The notes under the pieces: generated by a model
Told to the model about the DNA's origin: nothing
Databases searched by the model: none
The model's input: only the letters and a program-made list of their open reading frames with translations
Position numbers and translations under genes: made by a program
In this document: piece by piece, positions 25,001-36,891 of the stretch
Numbering within the stretch: the stretch's first letter is position 1
How the letters are laid out: each line of letters opens with the position of its first letter
Origin: Prunus persica
Lineage: Eukaryota > Streptophyta > Magnoliopsida > Rosales > Rosaceae
Direction of reading: 5' to 3'
DNA: 64,000 nucleotides
Assembly: GCF_000346465.2 (NCBI RefSeq)
Contig: NC_034015.1
Location: 312,506 to 376,505 of the forward strand

Positions 25001-25200
25001 ATTCAGAAGCCTTGTACATGATGAAGATGGTTTTCTTTTCTTTTGCCAAAAAAATGATGAAGATGGTTCAATAAAACAGAATTAGAAACTTCAAAAGCAA
25101 GAGGGTAGAGAAAGACTTACTGAAGAGTGGGAACAATACCAGAGGGGTGAATGGAAAGATCCACAGGTTGGTTCTCTTCGAATCCACCTTGTTCCTCCAT
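20618..25200 (-). CDS. TATA-box-binding protein, eight exons, with unusual C-terminal tail
   Basis: The core DNA-binding subunit of TFIID. Exons on the minus strand are 25121-25200, 23963-24050, 23358-23429, 22392-22442, 22009-22053, 21791-21883, 20883-20984 and 20618-20785, all with GT-AG borders and a continuous frame. The protein starts [20 protein letters not shown]. It contains both saddle repeats: [39 protein letters not shown], then [20 protein letters not shown] and [20 protein letters not shown]. The conserved core ends TEFRKVQQ at residue 201, where most plant TBPs stop. Here the frame runs on for 31 residues, beginning [17 protein letters not shown]. Relative to the pseudogene copy there is a 2-bp difference just after this point (ACTCTCCCAAG against ACTCCCAAG), which changes the frame of the tail. 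A telo-box-like AACCCTAG lies upstream. Confidence 0.95.
21956..22005. repeat. (GA)n microsatellite adjoining TBP exon 5
   Basis: About 25 GA units beginning only 3-4 bases past the splice donor of TBP exon 5. In the pseudogene copy this is the point where exon 5 was lost. Confidence 0.95.
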
Positions 25201-25383
25201 TCCCTGTATCCCACCTTCAAGACTTCGGCGATTTTCCAAAAATAGTATTATAAAGAAGAAAAAAATATATATGTTTTTAAGTGTTCTTCTGTTTCTGCTA
25301 CAAATCCTTTAACTTTGTTTTTCTGGGTTCCCCGAAATTATTCCTTATAATCGTCCTCAATCAGATCCAGAGCTTTCGGTAAT

Positions 25384-25391
25384 CTAGGGTT
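25384..25391 (-). promoter_or_regulatory. Telo-box-like AACCCTAG upstream of TBP
   Basis: Minus-strand AACCCTAG about 185 bp upstream of the TBP start codon. Telo boxes (AAACCCTAA type) are common in promoters or leaders of plant housekeeping genes. A single short match is weak evidence. Confidence 0.35.
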
Positions 25392-25650
25392 CCAGAAGGA
25401 TTTAAGAAAACAGAAGAATTGAGAAAATAAACTAGGAAAAAGTTCGCGGGAAAATTGGAATTTGGGGAGGGAGATTTTCAAATAAGGTTTTGTTTTATAG
25501 GTATTGATGGAAGAAATTGTGAGCGATCGTGGATTTTGTTTGGGGTCGGGTCTGGTCTGAGAGAAGGCAAATGCGATTTTATGTGGGTGGCGAGGAGGTC
25601 CTTTCCCTTTTGTTGTCTGGCTTGGCTTTGACGTTTTGGCTTTTGTCTAT

Positions 25651-25652
<2 letters not shown>

Positions 25653-25695
<43 letters not shown>
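25653..25695. repeat. (GA)n microsatellite upstream of TBP
   Basis: About 21 GA units, roughly 450 bp upstream of the TBP start. Confidence 0.95.
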
Positions 25696-25696
<1 letters not shown>

Positions 25697-26602
25697 CTGA
25701 TTCTTATGTAACCGGTAATCCTTGCAATTACCGGATAGTGCCGGTTTATCATGTGTTTTTCTTCGAAAAAATAATATACGGTTAATTGTTGCATTCCTGC
25801 ATTTTGGTCAGTGCTGTTTAATTTTTCATTAAATTCAAGGATATATTTGAAACTTTCTCGTAACTTATAAAAATAAATAAAATAAAGTAAAACAACCCGC
25901 CCATCACCAAAATACTGAAAGCTATAACACTAGTCGCTCTCATTTTCGTTTGGTTAGCCTTGTTTGTTTTTTTGAATCTCGATACACACCGAATGTGAGG
26001 TACCACAACCCAACCTTATCCATTCAAAGCATGAAAATAAACCCATTTTAGAGAAAAAAATGTTTGTATGTTCCTCTCATGTAGGACCGCGTCTCAATTT
26101 TTTAAGGACATTTTTTAAGGAGAGAGAGGTAATAACATACTAAACTCTCACACATTGTATATATACTAAAATTCAAATAAAGAACCTTTTCTAAGGGAGC
26201 AATTGCTCCCAACCACTACACTAGTAAGACCACGTGTCACTTAGATTTGAAAAAATTGAAAAACACCCTAGAAATTTTTGCAAATTACACACGACATTGT
26301 CTTCAATTATAAATCTCTAACCAATGCGTGCAAAAATGTTTATAAATGCTTTTAATATTTATCAATAACCCCGTTAATAGTTTGTTAAGAACTTGGTCAA
26401 CAATTTATCAATAACGTATCAAGGGCTTGTTTGGTAGGGAGGACTACACTAGACTAGAAAAATGCCTACATTTCATGTGCATTGAAGGCATATTATGTTG
26501 CCTAACTTGGAGAAAGAATGGAGACCATCTATAAGAAGTTGATGACTAAAACTTATCCCTCATAACAAACGAGCCAATAGTTTATTAATAGTCCATGCTA
26601 TT

Positions 26603-27006
26603 TGTTTAGACCTCAAACTTTATGTGGTCAACATATGAAATACAAGTGTTTTTACTTGAATGAAGAGGAGATTTGGTTCCTTAATTGAATGATGCTTATG
26701 TTGGAATTAGAGTAAGAACGAGAGTAATATTTTATGTATTTGATAAGTCTTTTTTCTTTGTACTTGGAAGCAGTCACACTTTTTACATAAATTCAAGCCT
26801 ATTTATAGAAGTTTCACAAGATATTCATTAAGCCGATCACCTCAACTTGGAGCCGAGTTGTTTATGTCACATCAGGCCGTCCTGTCAGGTGGACGATGGT
26901 CCTCTTCTCATGATGGCTTTACGCATTTTACTTAGGGGCGAGAGTGAGCTGAGTAGCCTGTTACGAATGGTCGGAGTCCCATCTGGTCAGGGGACGGGTT
27001 AGGTGG
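26603..27006. repeat. Left LTR, truncated
   Basis: Matches 33538 onward with frequent point differences up to the shared AGGTGG, after which plus-strand TGTTGAGGCCC begins. The missing part corresponds to the last about 270 bp of the right LTR. Confidence 0.85.
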
Positions 27007-28442
27007 TGTTGAGGCCCAAAAATCCAAGGACTAGGCCCAGGCTTATGCTTGACATAAGAGAAATTATGGGACGCACCTACATAAACCATGGCCCATGCGT
27101 CACTCCAAGTAAGCATGCGCAAAAGGGCTAAAAATGCACTGGCTTTATAAATTCGCGTTCACCAACCTATCTGATGCTACTTGGCCCGATCATAGCTTAT
27201 TACGGTACAATAAAACCCAAGCACAAGCATGTTAAATAACACACGCGATGCCATGTAAAGAACCACTATTCTAATACCAGATCGTGCTATAAGCTTAAGT
27301 GAGCCCAAGCCACATAATTACCTGGGGCTTGCTGAGAAGGTTGTGGTATGGACGGGAATAAGCAATCACATGGCCCATTAAGGGTTCGAGGAATGAAAGT
27401 TTTAGGCCACTTGGGAGCGTTAAAACTCAAGCCTGTTCCTCGGGCCCAAACACATGGGTTAGCATGAGAGACAGAGAGGGAAAAATGATTCAATGCCTTA
27501 TGAGGACATCTAGTAGTCTACTATAACACTTAGACAACCCACATCAATAAAATGCCCAAATTAAATAAGCTATTTCTAGCAGCTTGGCGAAAACCCATTA
27601 GACGCTGGAAATAATATGCTAGTAACTCAATACTGTACACACAAGCCCAGCCCAACGCCTTGTAAAAATCTGGCATCGTGCTCCACCCTTGTCGGAACTC
27701 CAAGATGGTCAACGAGGAGCCATGGTAGGGACCAAAGGAAATTCATGTATGTAGGAAGAATACCCATTGGACAAATAACTCTACCCATTTTTCTTTTCCT
27801 CTGTAAGCACCATTTTGAAAACTAAGAAGGAAAGCAGGTGGCGCCTCACCCCCATAGGGAGGTCCAGCCACACAAAACCCTTGGAACCCCAAAGGGCACT
27901 TTATCCATGTGCCTTGGATAGGAAAATTTCACCAAATAGGATCGAATGGGAAGAAGCAAAGATAAAGGAAGAAAGAGGTTAGATAAAATCAGGGGTTTTA
28001 AGTGCCCATAAAAGGGGAGCTTCCTTTACCCAGCAAATCATCATCAAGAGCATGACCAAGCTTTGTCAAGCAACTGGAATTCACTTAGGACACCCATCTT
28101 CTTATTTCGTTGTTTTTTTTTCTCTTTTTCCTCGAGATAGAAATCTTCCTAATTTTCCTATGCCCCATTTTAAACCCTTGTTCTCTGTAAGAAACTCATG
28201 CTTTTCTCTCTCTCAAATTGCTAAACTTGTGAAAGCTTAGCTCCCATGCCACAAGCTCCTCAAGCCAAGTCACTCATCAATTTGTTATATTTATTTGGTT
28301 ATTAGTGACAATGACCTAAAAAAGTTTTTTTCTAAAGTTTCATCAAACTCTGCAAAAACTCTTTTAGAAGCTAGGTTTTTGAAATCAGGCACTAGGGAAT
28401 TTTTGTTCGTTCTCTTCTCATAGCAGTCCAAGCCCATTCGTC

Positions 28443-29617
28443 AGGCTGCTGGAACAAAAAGACCCCTAAATAAATTGGCGACTTCACTGGGGATCAGGCT
28501 GCCATTTTCACTAATGCCCCCGATGAAGAAGACTATGAGCAATACCATGGCTTCCCAAGATAGGCCCGACCATGGTGATTCTGAATCAAGGCAAAATGTC
28601 TCTTCTATAGAGCAAGAACATGCAAGTGAGGGAGCTTTCACTCTCACAGATCTCGTTACAACTGTACATGCTATGGGAGAAACCAAGAGGGAGATAATGG
28701 AAATCATCAAAGAACTAACAAGTTCTGTCTCTAAGCCAAGTGAAGAAAATGACATACACCTATAAGAGGAGTCTGCTGCTGCTGGAAAATGGTCTGAACA
28801 AAAAGGACTATCTTTTGTTATCCAGGAGGATGTCGTTGCCATGTTGGAAAAAGAGTTTAGGCGAAGCCAAGAAGATTGGAAGTATATTCCTCAGCCACCA
28901 TATCCATCGAGCTTACTCCAGTAGCCACATCCTAAAAGTTATGAGGCACCAAGCTTTGTCCTTTTCGATGAAAGGAAAGGAAGCCCGAAGGAACATGTCA
29001 ACCGTTTCCTTGATGATTTGGGACCACATGCTGGTGATTATAATCTCTGACTTCGAGAGTTTTCAAAAAGCCTTACTGATCGAGCTTATACGTGGTACAT
29101 AACATTGGCACCAGGCTCTGTTCGCTCTTGGGAGGATTTGGCAAACAGGTTTTGTAAGAAATACTTTCAGCATGAAGAGAGAGTTACTACCACTGAACTC
29201 AACAATACTCGCCAAAAACATGGGGAAGATCCTGTGGACTTCGTACGTAGGTTCTGGGACCTGACTTTGGATTGCTATGACGAGAAAGATGAGGAGGCGC
29301 TTGTCGAGATTTGCATTAGCAACATTGTGACAGATTATAGAGTTTACTTGGAGAATATTGGCATCAGTCAATTTTCTCAGCTGTTGGAAGTAGCAAGGAA
29401 GACAAGTATGTATGTCAAGCCGACAGGGCAAAGAACTTGGAGGAGTGAGAAGAAGGAAGCGCACCAAACGCTAGCTATAGATGACAAGCCATCCAGTGAC
29501 TACAACTCACGCACATGCAAAGATGGGGAGACATATTCGCCATTACTATGCAAAGATGAAGAGTCTTATTGGGTGGGGACAGAGTCCGACCAGTCTGAGA
29601 GGTATGTCTTGATGTGA
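28443..29617 (+). pseudogene. Plus-strand gag remnant with its own primer-binding site
   Basis: AATTGGCGACTTCACTGGGG (about 28473) is a primer-binding-site-like stretch of the kind seen after the 5' LTR of Tat/Ogre-type gypsy elements. A leader frame with MPPMKKTMSNTMASQDRP follows. After a frameshift and stops, a gag core is recognisable: SVRSWEDLANRFCKKYFQHE, QKHGEDPVDFVRRFWDLTLD and LLEVARKTSMYVKPTG (29105-29617). These are typical of the gypsy retrotransposon gag (retrotrans_gag) domain. It lies on the strand opposite to pol within the same LTR pair. Sequence from 27007 to 28443 could be its 5' LTR, but I found no 3' partner. Confidence 0.75.
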
Positions 29618-31070
29618 AGGGTCGGGTCGGGTAGTCCCCCAACTCCCCAAGGAATGAGTACTTTACCTAAGGCTGGTAAAACGGTTTGGATAGGTGTCAA
29701 ATGCTCGGGTGTTGTGCAATTATTACAGGCATGATGATGAGGCTTTTGGGGAGACAAAATGGGAGTGACGTCTGCTTTGTGTCGATTGAGAGAAACGATG
29801 AGAGCCTCATGTGATGACGATCCAAGAATGGGCATTCAGGCAGAGCAGAAGGCTAAGATGATCAACAAGAGTGCTATATATAGGAGCCTTTGGGGAGGAA
29901 TTTTATTTCAGCCATTTTGAGCTTTCAAAAACTCTAAGTTCGGGTGCGAAAGCAAAGAGATCGTGGTGCAGCTAGTTGGCTGAGTGCAATCGGAGAGAGG
30001 AAGAAAAAAGGGGCTTGTTCGTGCAAAGACATCGTGGCAGCCAGGTAAGAGTTTCTCTCTCTAGTTTTCTCTGTTATTGTCTTTAGGGCAGGAGGGAGAG
30101 AGAAAAGAAGGAAAAAATAGTGAGCATGGCTAAGAAAGAGGAAGGACACAGTGGGTCCAGCAAGCGTAGTGTAAATTTTAAGGATTTGGATGAGGCTTGG
30201 GATCGGTTAGGGGATAGGCCTCCAATGGGGCTAGGGGTGGATGCCTAGGTGATTCCCTTTATAGTGGGAGTTTTGAGTTCATCAGATGAGGTGGAAGTAA
30301 GGGAGGCCGAGGTGGAGTGAGTACTGGAGGCGTCATTAGATGAGGAGGACGACCTTGAAGGGCATCTGGATGCGGAGGTAGAGTGATCGGAAAAGAGGGA
30401 GGCAGAGGACCCCAAGTGCCTTGTGGTTGACTTGGATGGAATTCCTCTGAGGATGAGCACAGCTCGGGCCTAAGGGGAATCGACATGCTTATAGAACAAG
30501 TCCACCGCTGGACTCAAATAGGGCAAAAGGCCCTCCTTACGAGCCTTGAATTGTGATTGTTGATAAAAGAACTACATGTGGCTTGATCCCTCACCAAGGG
30601 GTACGTAGGTAGCCTGGGGTTTCACCTAGGTGCACCCACGACTTAAACTATTACTTTTGTTGGGCATCTCTATTTGTTTAATTTCCGTTGAACTTCATTT
30701 CAGTTGTAAACTGAAGCCTTCCTTTAGATATGCTCTGTTTTCACCCATACTTGGGTTGGATGTAAGGGCGGAGGCCTATTATGTAAATTGCATGTTTTTA
30801 TCTTGTGCATGCTATTGGGTGGTGTTTACAATTGTGTCTTCAACATGTTGAAAATTTTGGAAAATGTTTATTTTTCAAGGGAGACTATCGAAATTTCGGC
30901 AAAAGTCTCGTTTCTCTTTTCCTTAATTTGAAAGAAAGACTACGACGTTAGTAAATGGGCCTATCATTAGTTTGATGTTGGAAATACCACAACATTCGTC
31001 CCGGGTTCCGAGGAATTCAGGACGGGTTTTGTCAAAAAAACCTTACTTGTACATGTGTTTGTTAATGATG
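29618..31070. other. Retroelement interior without recognisable domain
   Basis: No intact coding region. Short frames (for example MAKKEEGHSGSSKRSVNFKD from about 30126) suggest a degraded accessory frame. GGGGTACGTAGGTAGCCTGG at about 30599 is an LTR-like landmark shared with 51570 and 51808. Confidence 0.45.
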
Positions 31071-31373
31071 GTATATCGATCGGCTTGATTCTGCAATCGG
31101 CGTGAGGCTTCGGTGTCAGGAAGAGATGTCCCTTGGGCCAAATAGTTGTAGATAGGAGTCATCAAGTTTGGCAAGGTGTCGACGGACATGGTATCGCTCT
31201 TGTCTTTAATAATGATGGGTTTGGCGAGGTATTTGATCGAGATCGTCTGCTTGATCTTCCCGTCGAATGTAGAGGCTAACTTGGCCAGAGTGTCAACTCG
31301 GCCATTCTAGCTCCAGGGGATCTGAGAGATGGTAAATGTGGTATTGAAAAAAAAAGAAAAAAGATGTTTGACG

Positions 31374-32960
31374 TTATGCTTTTACCAGATAGGCCTCCAT
31401 AGCCTTTCCCTTAACCTGGTAAGTGTTATTGACCTGGTTGATGATAAGCATCGAGTCGCTGAGCGCAGACAGTTGTTTGGCTCTGAGATCATGGGTGAGG
31501 CGTATCCTTGCAAGTAGGGCCTCGTAGTCAGCCTCATTATTGGTGGCCTTAAATTGAAAATGAAGAGTGTATTCCACCTTGTTCCTTTTAGAGAGGTGAG
31601 TATGATCCTGGCACCACTCCCATGTAGGTTGGAAGCACCATTGACATTTAGTTTTCATGTTGGCTCTAGTCGGGGTGGGCTCTTCTCGTTGTAGGGAATG
31701 GATGTGTGCTTGTCTATCTGTTCGTCGGTGATGAGCATGGCTAGTATGAATTCTGAGACGAAATCTTACATAACTAGCCCTTTTATTGCGGGTCGTGGTC
31801 TATAGTCGATATGGAATTCACTCAACTCAAATAGACCACTTGATGAGGCATTCAGAGACCTTTGGTGGATGAAGGACTTGTCGAAGTGGTTGGTTAGTGA
31901 GAATCGAGATGGGGTGTACCTTTGGTCAAAGGAGGACATATCGGAAGTATGGATCTAGACGCCGAGCCGAAACTACTAAGGCCAGGGCGAGCTTCTTGAT
32001 AACAAGGTAGCGCGTCTCGACCTCTATGAGTGCTCGGCTTACATAATACAAGGCTCGCTGTATGGTATCGATCTCAAGGGACGAGGACTGAACTGATAGC
32101 GGAAGAGGAGACATATAGGTAAATGCCTAAGGTCTCACCAGGTTCCGGTTTAGAGAGGATATGAATGGCTCCCATGTAGTTCTTTAGGCTCCGAAAAGCA
32201 TCGTCACATTCTTCCGTCCACTGGATATACCGTTATGCTCCTCGTATATCCTTGAAGAATGGTAAGCACTTATCAGTGGATTGCGAGATGAGTCGGTTGA
32301 GGGCAGCAACGCGCCCTGTCAGACTCTGTACTTTTATTTTTTGTTTGGGAGGGGCCATTTCAACCAATGCTGGGATCTTTTCGGGGCTAGCCTGATCTTC
32401 CGCTGCCTAACCTTGAATCCCAGGAATTTTCCTGACTCCACACTGAACACACATTTGGCGGGGTTCAACCGCATCTTGTATTGTCGGAGGATTATGAACA
32501 TTTCGATGAGGCAATTGATATGTTGGTCAGCAGTGAGGCTCTTGATGAGCATGTCGTCTACATACACTTCGATGGACCGACTGATGTATTCAATGAACAT
32601 TTGATTTACCAATCATTGGTATATGGCACCCACATTTTTAAGTCTGAAGGGCATAACCTTGTAGCAGTATAGCCCTCAGTCAGTAATATACGAGGTGTCC
32701 TCTTCATCAGCAAGGCCCATGTGGATTTGGTTATATCCACGGTGGCGTCAACCAGCTGATCGATTCTAAGGAGGGGGAAACTGTCTTTGGGATAAGCCTT
32801 GTTGAGATCCGTGAAGTCTATGCACATCCTCCATTTCTTCGGGGGTTTTTTTTATTACCATAACCACGTTTTGATACTCACTTTGGGTAGTCCACTTCGC
32901 CGGTGAAGCCGATCCTACTGAGCTTGTAGGTCCTCTTGGCCTTACCAAGATTGTCCCACA
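31374..32960 (-). pseudogene. Minus-strand gypsy pol remnant: reverse transcriptase and RNase H
   Basis: Reading the minus strand, RT pieces appear first: QNVVMVIKKT near 32860, then HGSQQGLSQ-like and FPPLRIDQLVDATV near 32760, then SRSIEVYVDDMLIKS with the YVDD catalytic motif near 32560, then MRLNPAKCVFSVESGKFLGF. RNase H follows at 31374-31658 with NEADYEALLARIRL. Frameshifts and stops interrupt the chain, and no protease or integrase is seen. The order RT then RNase H fits a Ty3/gypsy element. Confidence 0.85.
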
Positions 32961-32991
32961 CGTTCCCCATTTCCCCCCTCAATCATAGCCT

Positions 32992-33300
32992 TCATGGCTG
33001 TTCAGAGGTTCGGCTCCTGAATGGGAATAGAATCGGGTTCGTCTGGCATCTAGTAGTCATGCTCGACGACACACTTCTTTCTTTTACGTAAACTACAGCC
33101 AACAGGGATGATCTCTTTAGAGTTGGTGGTCTCGAGGTCGAAATGGGAAGTAACGTGGCTTGGCTAGGGGCTAAGGTACAGAAGCGGATGCTTAGTCCTC
33201 GCCGAACATGCATCTTTCTACCCTTTTGGTATAGCACGAGTCCTTGATGGCCCTCTTCTAAGCTTTCTTTAGGTTTGCTTGGAGGTTGATTTGTTGCCAT
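32992..33300 (-). pseudogene. Minus-strand short reading frame, probable 5' remnant of the outer element
   Basis: A 102-codon frame starting MATNQPPSKPKESLEEGHQG, about 240 bp inside the 5' LTR. It could be the beginning of the outer element's gag, joined almost directly to RT, which implies a large internal deletion of gag and protease. I recognise no conserved gag motif in it. Confidence 0.4.
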
Positions 33301-33537
33301 TGCATTTGCTTATTTTAGGTATGAAGAGTTTCATTCAGGTCATGTATAGTGCCGACTTCGTTCTTTAGGAATTCTATCTTGGGTGTTTATTCTTGTTTCT
33401 CCGCTTTTTGGCACTTCATGATTTTCTGATTGGGAATGCCATGGGTAAAAATCCCCTTCATCTTTTGGTTTAGCATACTGGTAGTGAAGTAGCAAACGTG
33501 TAACTTTTAAGTGTGGATTCCCACAGACATCGCCAAA

Positions 33538-34225
33538 TGTTTAGACCTCAAACTTTCTATGGTCAACGTATGAAATACAAGTGTTTTTACTTGCATGAAG
33601 AGAAGATTTGGTTCCTTGATTGTATGATGCTTATGTTGGAATAAAAGTAAGAATGAGAGTAATATTCTATGTATTTGATATGTCTTTTTTCTTCGTACTT
33701 GGAAACAGTCACACTTACATAAATTCAAGCCCTATTTATAGGGATTTTCACAAGATATTCTTCAAGTTAGTCACCTCGGCTTGGAACCAAGCTGTTTAGG
33801 TCACATCAAGCCATCCTATCAGGTGGCGAATGGTTGGGGTACTTCCACGTCTTCTTCTCGTGATGGCTTTACTCATTTCACTAGGGGGGAGTGAGCGGAG
33901 TAGCTTATTACGAACGACCGGAGTCCCATCTGGTCAGGGGACAGGTTAGGTGGTTTATATGTGGTATTGGAGAGGACAAGGGCGGTATTTTCGAGAGGAG
34001 GTGAATCCTCCTTTGTTATGGGAGGTCTTGTCGTCGACGTGGCTGACCATTAGCCTTTCGTCATATTTTCCTAGATGGTACTGAGGCCGAGGTGGTATGG
34101 TTGGGAACAGGGCCGACGTGCGTAGTTGGCATTTATAGGGGACTAGATGGTCTTTTTTGCCATCTGGCTAGCAAGGTCCACGTGTTCTATTCTCACTGGG
34201 CAAACGGGCTCAGTTTACGTCAACA
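33538..34225. repeat. Right LTR, complete
   Basis: 688 bp, TG...CA ends (TGTTTAGACC ... CGTCAACA), followed directly by the CTATT target duplication. Confidence 0.9.
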
Positions 34226-34230
34226 CTATT

Positions 34231-35900
34231 AATAATTTATCGATGACATAGAAAGTTTGAAAAAAACAAAACAAAACAAAACAAAGCTAATAGTGGTTTC
34301 ATTCCAATTACCCAAAATATATAATATTAGAAAAGCTTGAGAAATAAAAAACCTGAAAAGATTTAAGAAAAAAAAGATAGCGAACAAGCAACCTTGTATT
34401 GTATGGCCCAACCCCATTTGCATCCTTTCATAATGGGGATAATGAATCTAGGAATTTTATTTCGGTCTCGTGTTCAAGGAAGAGCTCATCTACAATTCAT
34501 TCAATCAAATTCAGGATTTCATTTTCCTTCACTTTCTCATAAGCCAAACGAACTACCTATTACATAATCAATTCGAAGATGAAACATTGATACGGATTAG
34601 AGTGAGTGATCTGTTCTTTTTGGCTTTTAATATGGTTTGGTTTCCTAATCATGAGCTACAAAGGCCCATTACAATAACAAAGAAATCTAACATAAAAATT
34701 AACACAATCTGGTGCACCTCTATTAAGGATCACGCACAACCGAAGAAACTCTGGCATAGGCGTCACAGCTAAGATTGCAAACTTAGAACAATTAAAAAAT
34801 GATAAAGCTTAGGAAAACCAAGCCAGAACAATACAAATAAAGCACTCACAAATGATAAGTGCAAAACTCTTACAAAAGAGAGGTAAAACCGCTGCAACGA
34901 TGCAATCCACAACAAGCCCAAGCTATCCATCCAACGGCCCCATGGCCGACGCTGCTGCTCTGCATCCCGACACCATGCCCGAGAGCACCACACCAATCGC
35001 TCCATCGCCTGGCCTCGTGGCCATGAACACCACTGCAGCCTGCGTTGCCGCAGTCACCATAGGCCTTACGTCGCCAAAAGGCTCTGTAGCAAAAATTGCG
35101 GCTCAAGCTCAAGGTCCAAAGGTTGTGGTAACCTCGCAGCCTCAAGGCCGACTTTGATGTCCCTCACCACAACGCCATCGCAATCCATGGTGGAACCTCC
35201 AAGCATAGCTATTATGTCGCCGCCATGAGTCACAGCCAACTTGGCACTGCTGCTGACTTCGGCCCGATCTTGGAGCAAGATGGGTGTCATGTGGCATACT
35301 GCGCTAATATTTCATTCTATTACTTAAATGATGCACTTTGAAGCTCTAGTGATTTCAACAACAAAAACCAAGCTCGTGAATCATCCTATTGTTTTCCTGT
35401 AGCATCGCATGTAAGTTACATTTCAATTTTTTTGTTTTTAGTTTGAAAAAAATGAAAAACAAATGCTCATAAATTATTACAAGCACTATACGACATTGTA
35501 TTCAATTATAAATATGAAAATTTGCGGTCTAGCCTAGTAGAAAAAAACCTTGACTTACAAACACGGGTGGACCTATGAAGAGGCTTGACTGTGCTTTAGT
35601 CCAGTGCTGGTTTTGTACTTTAGTCTTGATTGAACAACAAAATCCACTACAATTAAATATTAACCCTCTTATCTTTATGAATTCAGCCCATCCTAGCTAC
35701 CCACATCAGATTTCTTATTCTTCTACCCACTGAAATCCTACCATATTTTCTATAAAATAATAATAATAATCCTACCATATAATGTTAATTAGCCCAAAAA
35801 TTCCTGGTTATAAAAGACCTCCCAAAAAAAAAAAATTTGCCCACTCCTAGAAAAATTCCTAGGTCGCCATTACTTACAAACTAGTGGCCTAATTATTAAA
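34231..35900. other. Intergenic, no gene recognised
   Basis: A frame of about 100 codons at 34852-35157 (Ala/Pro/Thr-rich, MQSTTSPSYPSNGPMADAA) resembles no family I know and has an equally long opposite-strand frame. I do not call a gene. Confidence 0.4.
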
Positions 35901-36040
35901 CCCCACTTGACACATTAGTAGTGTGTGTGAGAAATGCTATCTTCCTTTTAGTTTTTATTTTATTTTTCAGTACAAGTGATAGTCTAAACTACAGAGAATG
36001 TGGTTTCTCACACATACACACTATCAAGGTGCCATAGGGG
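35901..36040. mobile_element. Small MITE with about 35-bp inverted ends
   Basis: The left end is CCCCACTTGACACATTAGTA followed by GTGTGTGTGAGAAA. The reverse complement of the right end is CCCCTATGGCACCTTGATAG followed by TGTGTATGTGTGAGAAA. The interior is about 70 bp. Target duplication not resolved. Confidence 0.65.
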
Positions 36041-36190
36041 TTCAAATTGACCTCTTGTTTGCAAGTCAATGTCATTTTTGACTGGGCTAGACCATTGACA
36101 CCAAAGCTAGAGGTTTGTTATTTTCTAATTTTTTTGGAAGGAATTTATTTTATTATTTATGTTATTCGATTTTGTTTGGTTGGTGAGAAG

Positions 36191-36781
36191 TTATGTTGCA
36201 CGGATACGAATACGAGTACACCGATATGACATATCTTCAAAAACTAGGATACGGGTACCGTATTGATAGAACGATTAATAATATATATTTTAAAAAATAA
36301 TATAAACAGGTCAATAATGGGCCCAAAGAATTATCAAAGTTTGGGCATCTGGGTAGGCACTAGCCCATTACTGTTTCTTTCACTCAAGGCATGCAAGTAA
36401 AACGATGCGTATTGTAATTGGGGCACCTAACATCATCATCTTCACGAGTTAGCCGCCTCTTCTTCGCAGAGCAACTGCAACTGGAGATTCGCAGCAGCTG
36501 CAGCGCGCAAGTAAGTTCTTTTCTTCTCCTTTATTCCTTCTTCCTTCTTCTTCTTCTTCTTTCTTCTCTACTGCCCGGTCGAATCCAGAAGAAGAGGCTA
36601 AGTATATTGCGAAATACCCCCGCCATATCCTTGACCGTATCGCTCGTGTGTCCATGGCGTATCGAAGATGGTCAACATAACAGAAAAAAGTCCACGATAC
36701 GTCGTTTGCCGTATCTGATACGTATCGGAGGAGTATCCGATACGAGCATACCCCTCATGACCGGCGTATCGGTGCAACATA
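36191..36781. mobile_element. TIR element just upstream of PPR gene
   Basis: The left end reads TATGTTGCACGGATACGAAT. The right end, reverse complemented, reads TATGTTGCACCGATACGCCG. A GAGAAG hexamer sits beside both ends (36185-36190 and 36782-36787), possibly a remnant of a target duplication. The interior contains further GTATC/GATAC-rich sequence near the right end and an exon-like stretch with a donor-like GCGCGCAAGTAAGTTC at about 36510, so it may contribute a 5' UTR exon to the PPR gene that follows. Confidence 0.6.
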
Positions 36782-36891
36782 GAGAAGCCTTCGCGCTCAA
36801 GTTTCGGAATACAACAGTCATATTTTCTTTACCCATTTTATCGGGTTCTTCATTTCATATTGTGATTCTGAGAATGCAGTAATCCCTTAGC

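Larger units (their letters stand above)
25201..26597. other. TBP upstream region and intergenic
   Basis: Apart from the telo-box and GA tract I see no gene. Sequence around 26260-26340 resembles pieces near 35440-35520 (ATTGTRTTCAATTATAAAT in both), so diverged copies of one repeat probably flank the retrotransposon. Confidence 0.4.
26598..34230 (-). mobile_element. LTR retrotransposon (Ty3/gypsy type) with nested or chimeric interior
   Basis: The element spans 26603-34225 and is flanked by a perfect 5-bp duplication, CTATT, at 26598-26602 and 34226-34230. Both LTRs begin TGTTTAGACCTCAAACTT on the plus strand. The right LTR is 33538-34225 (688 bp) and ends GTTTACGTCAACA. The left LTR matches only over 26603 to about 27006, then stops abruptly. 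Pol lies on the minus strand, so the right LTR is the 5' one. Directly inside it the minus strand reads TTTGGCGATGTCTGTGGGAA, a primer-binding-site-like stretch. Between about 27007 and 31000 lies plus-strand material that includes a second gag, so a second element was inserted or recombined into the first. No intact reading frame remains. Confidence 0.88.

Noticed and set aside
30245..30486. Ser/Pro-rich minus-strand frames
   Set aside because: Low-complexity frames in degraded retroelement DNA with no known motif.
34852..35157. 101-codon Ala/Pro-rich frame
   Set aside because: No recognisable domain, an overlapping opposite-strand frame of similar length, and no splice or promoter context.
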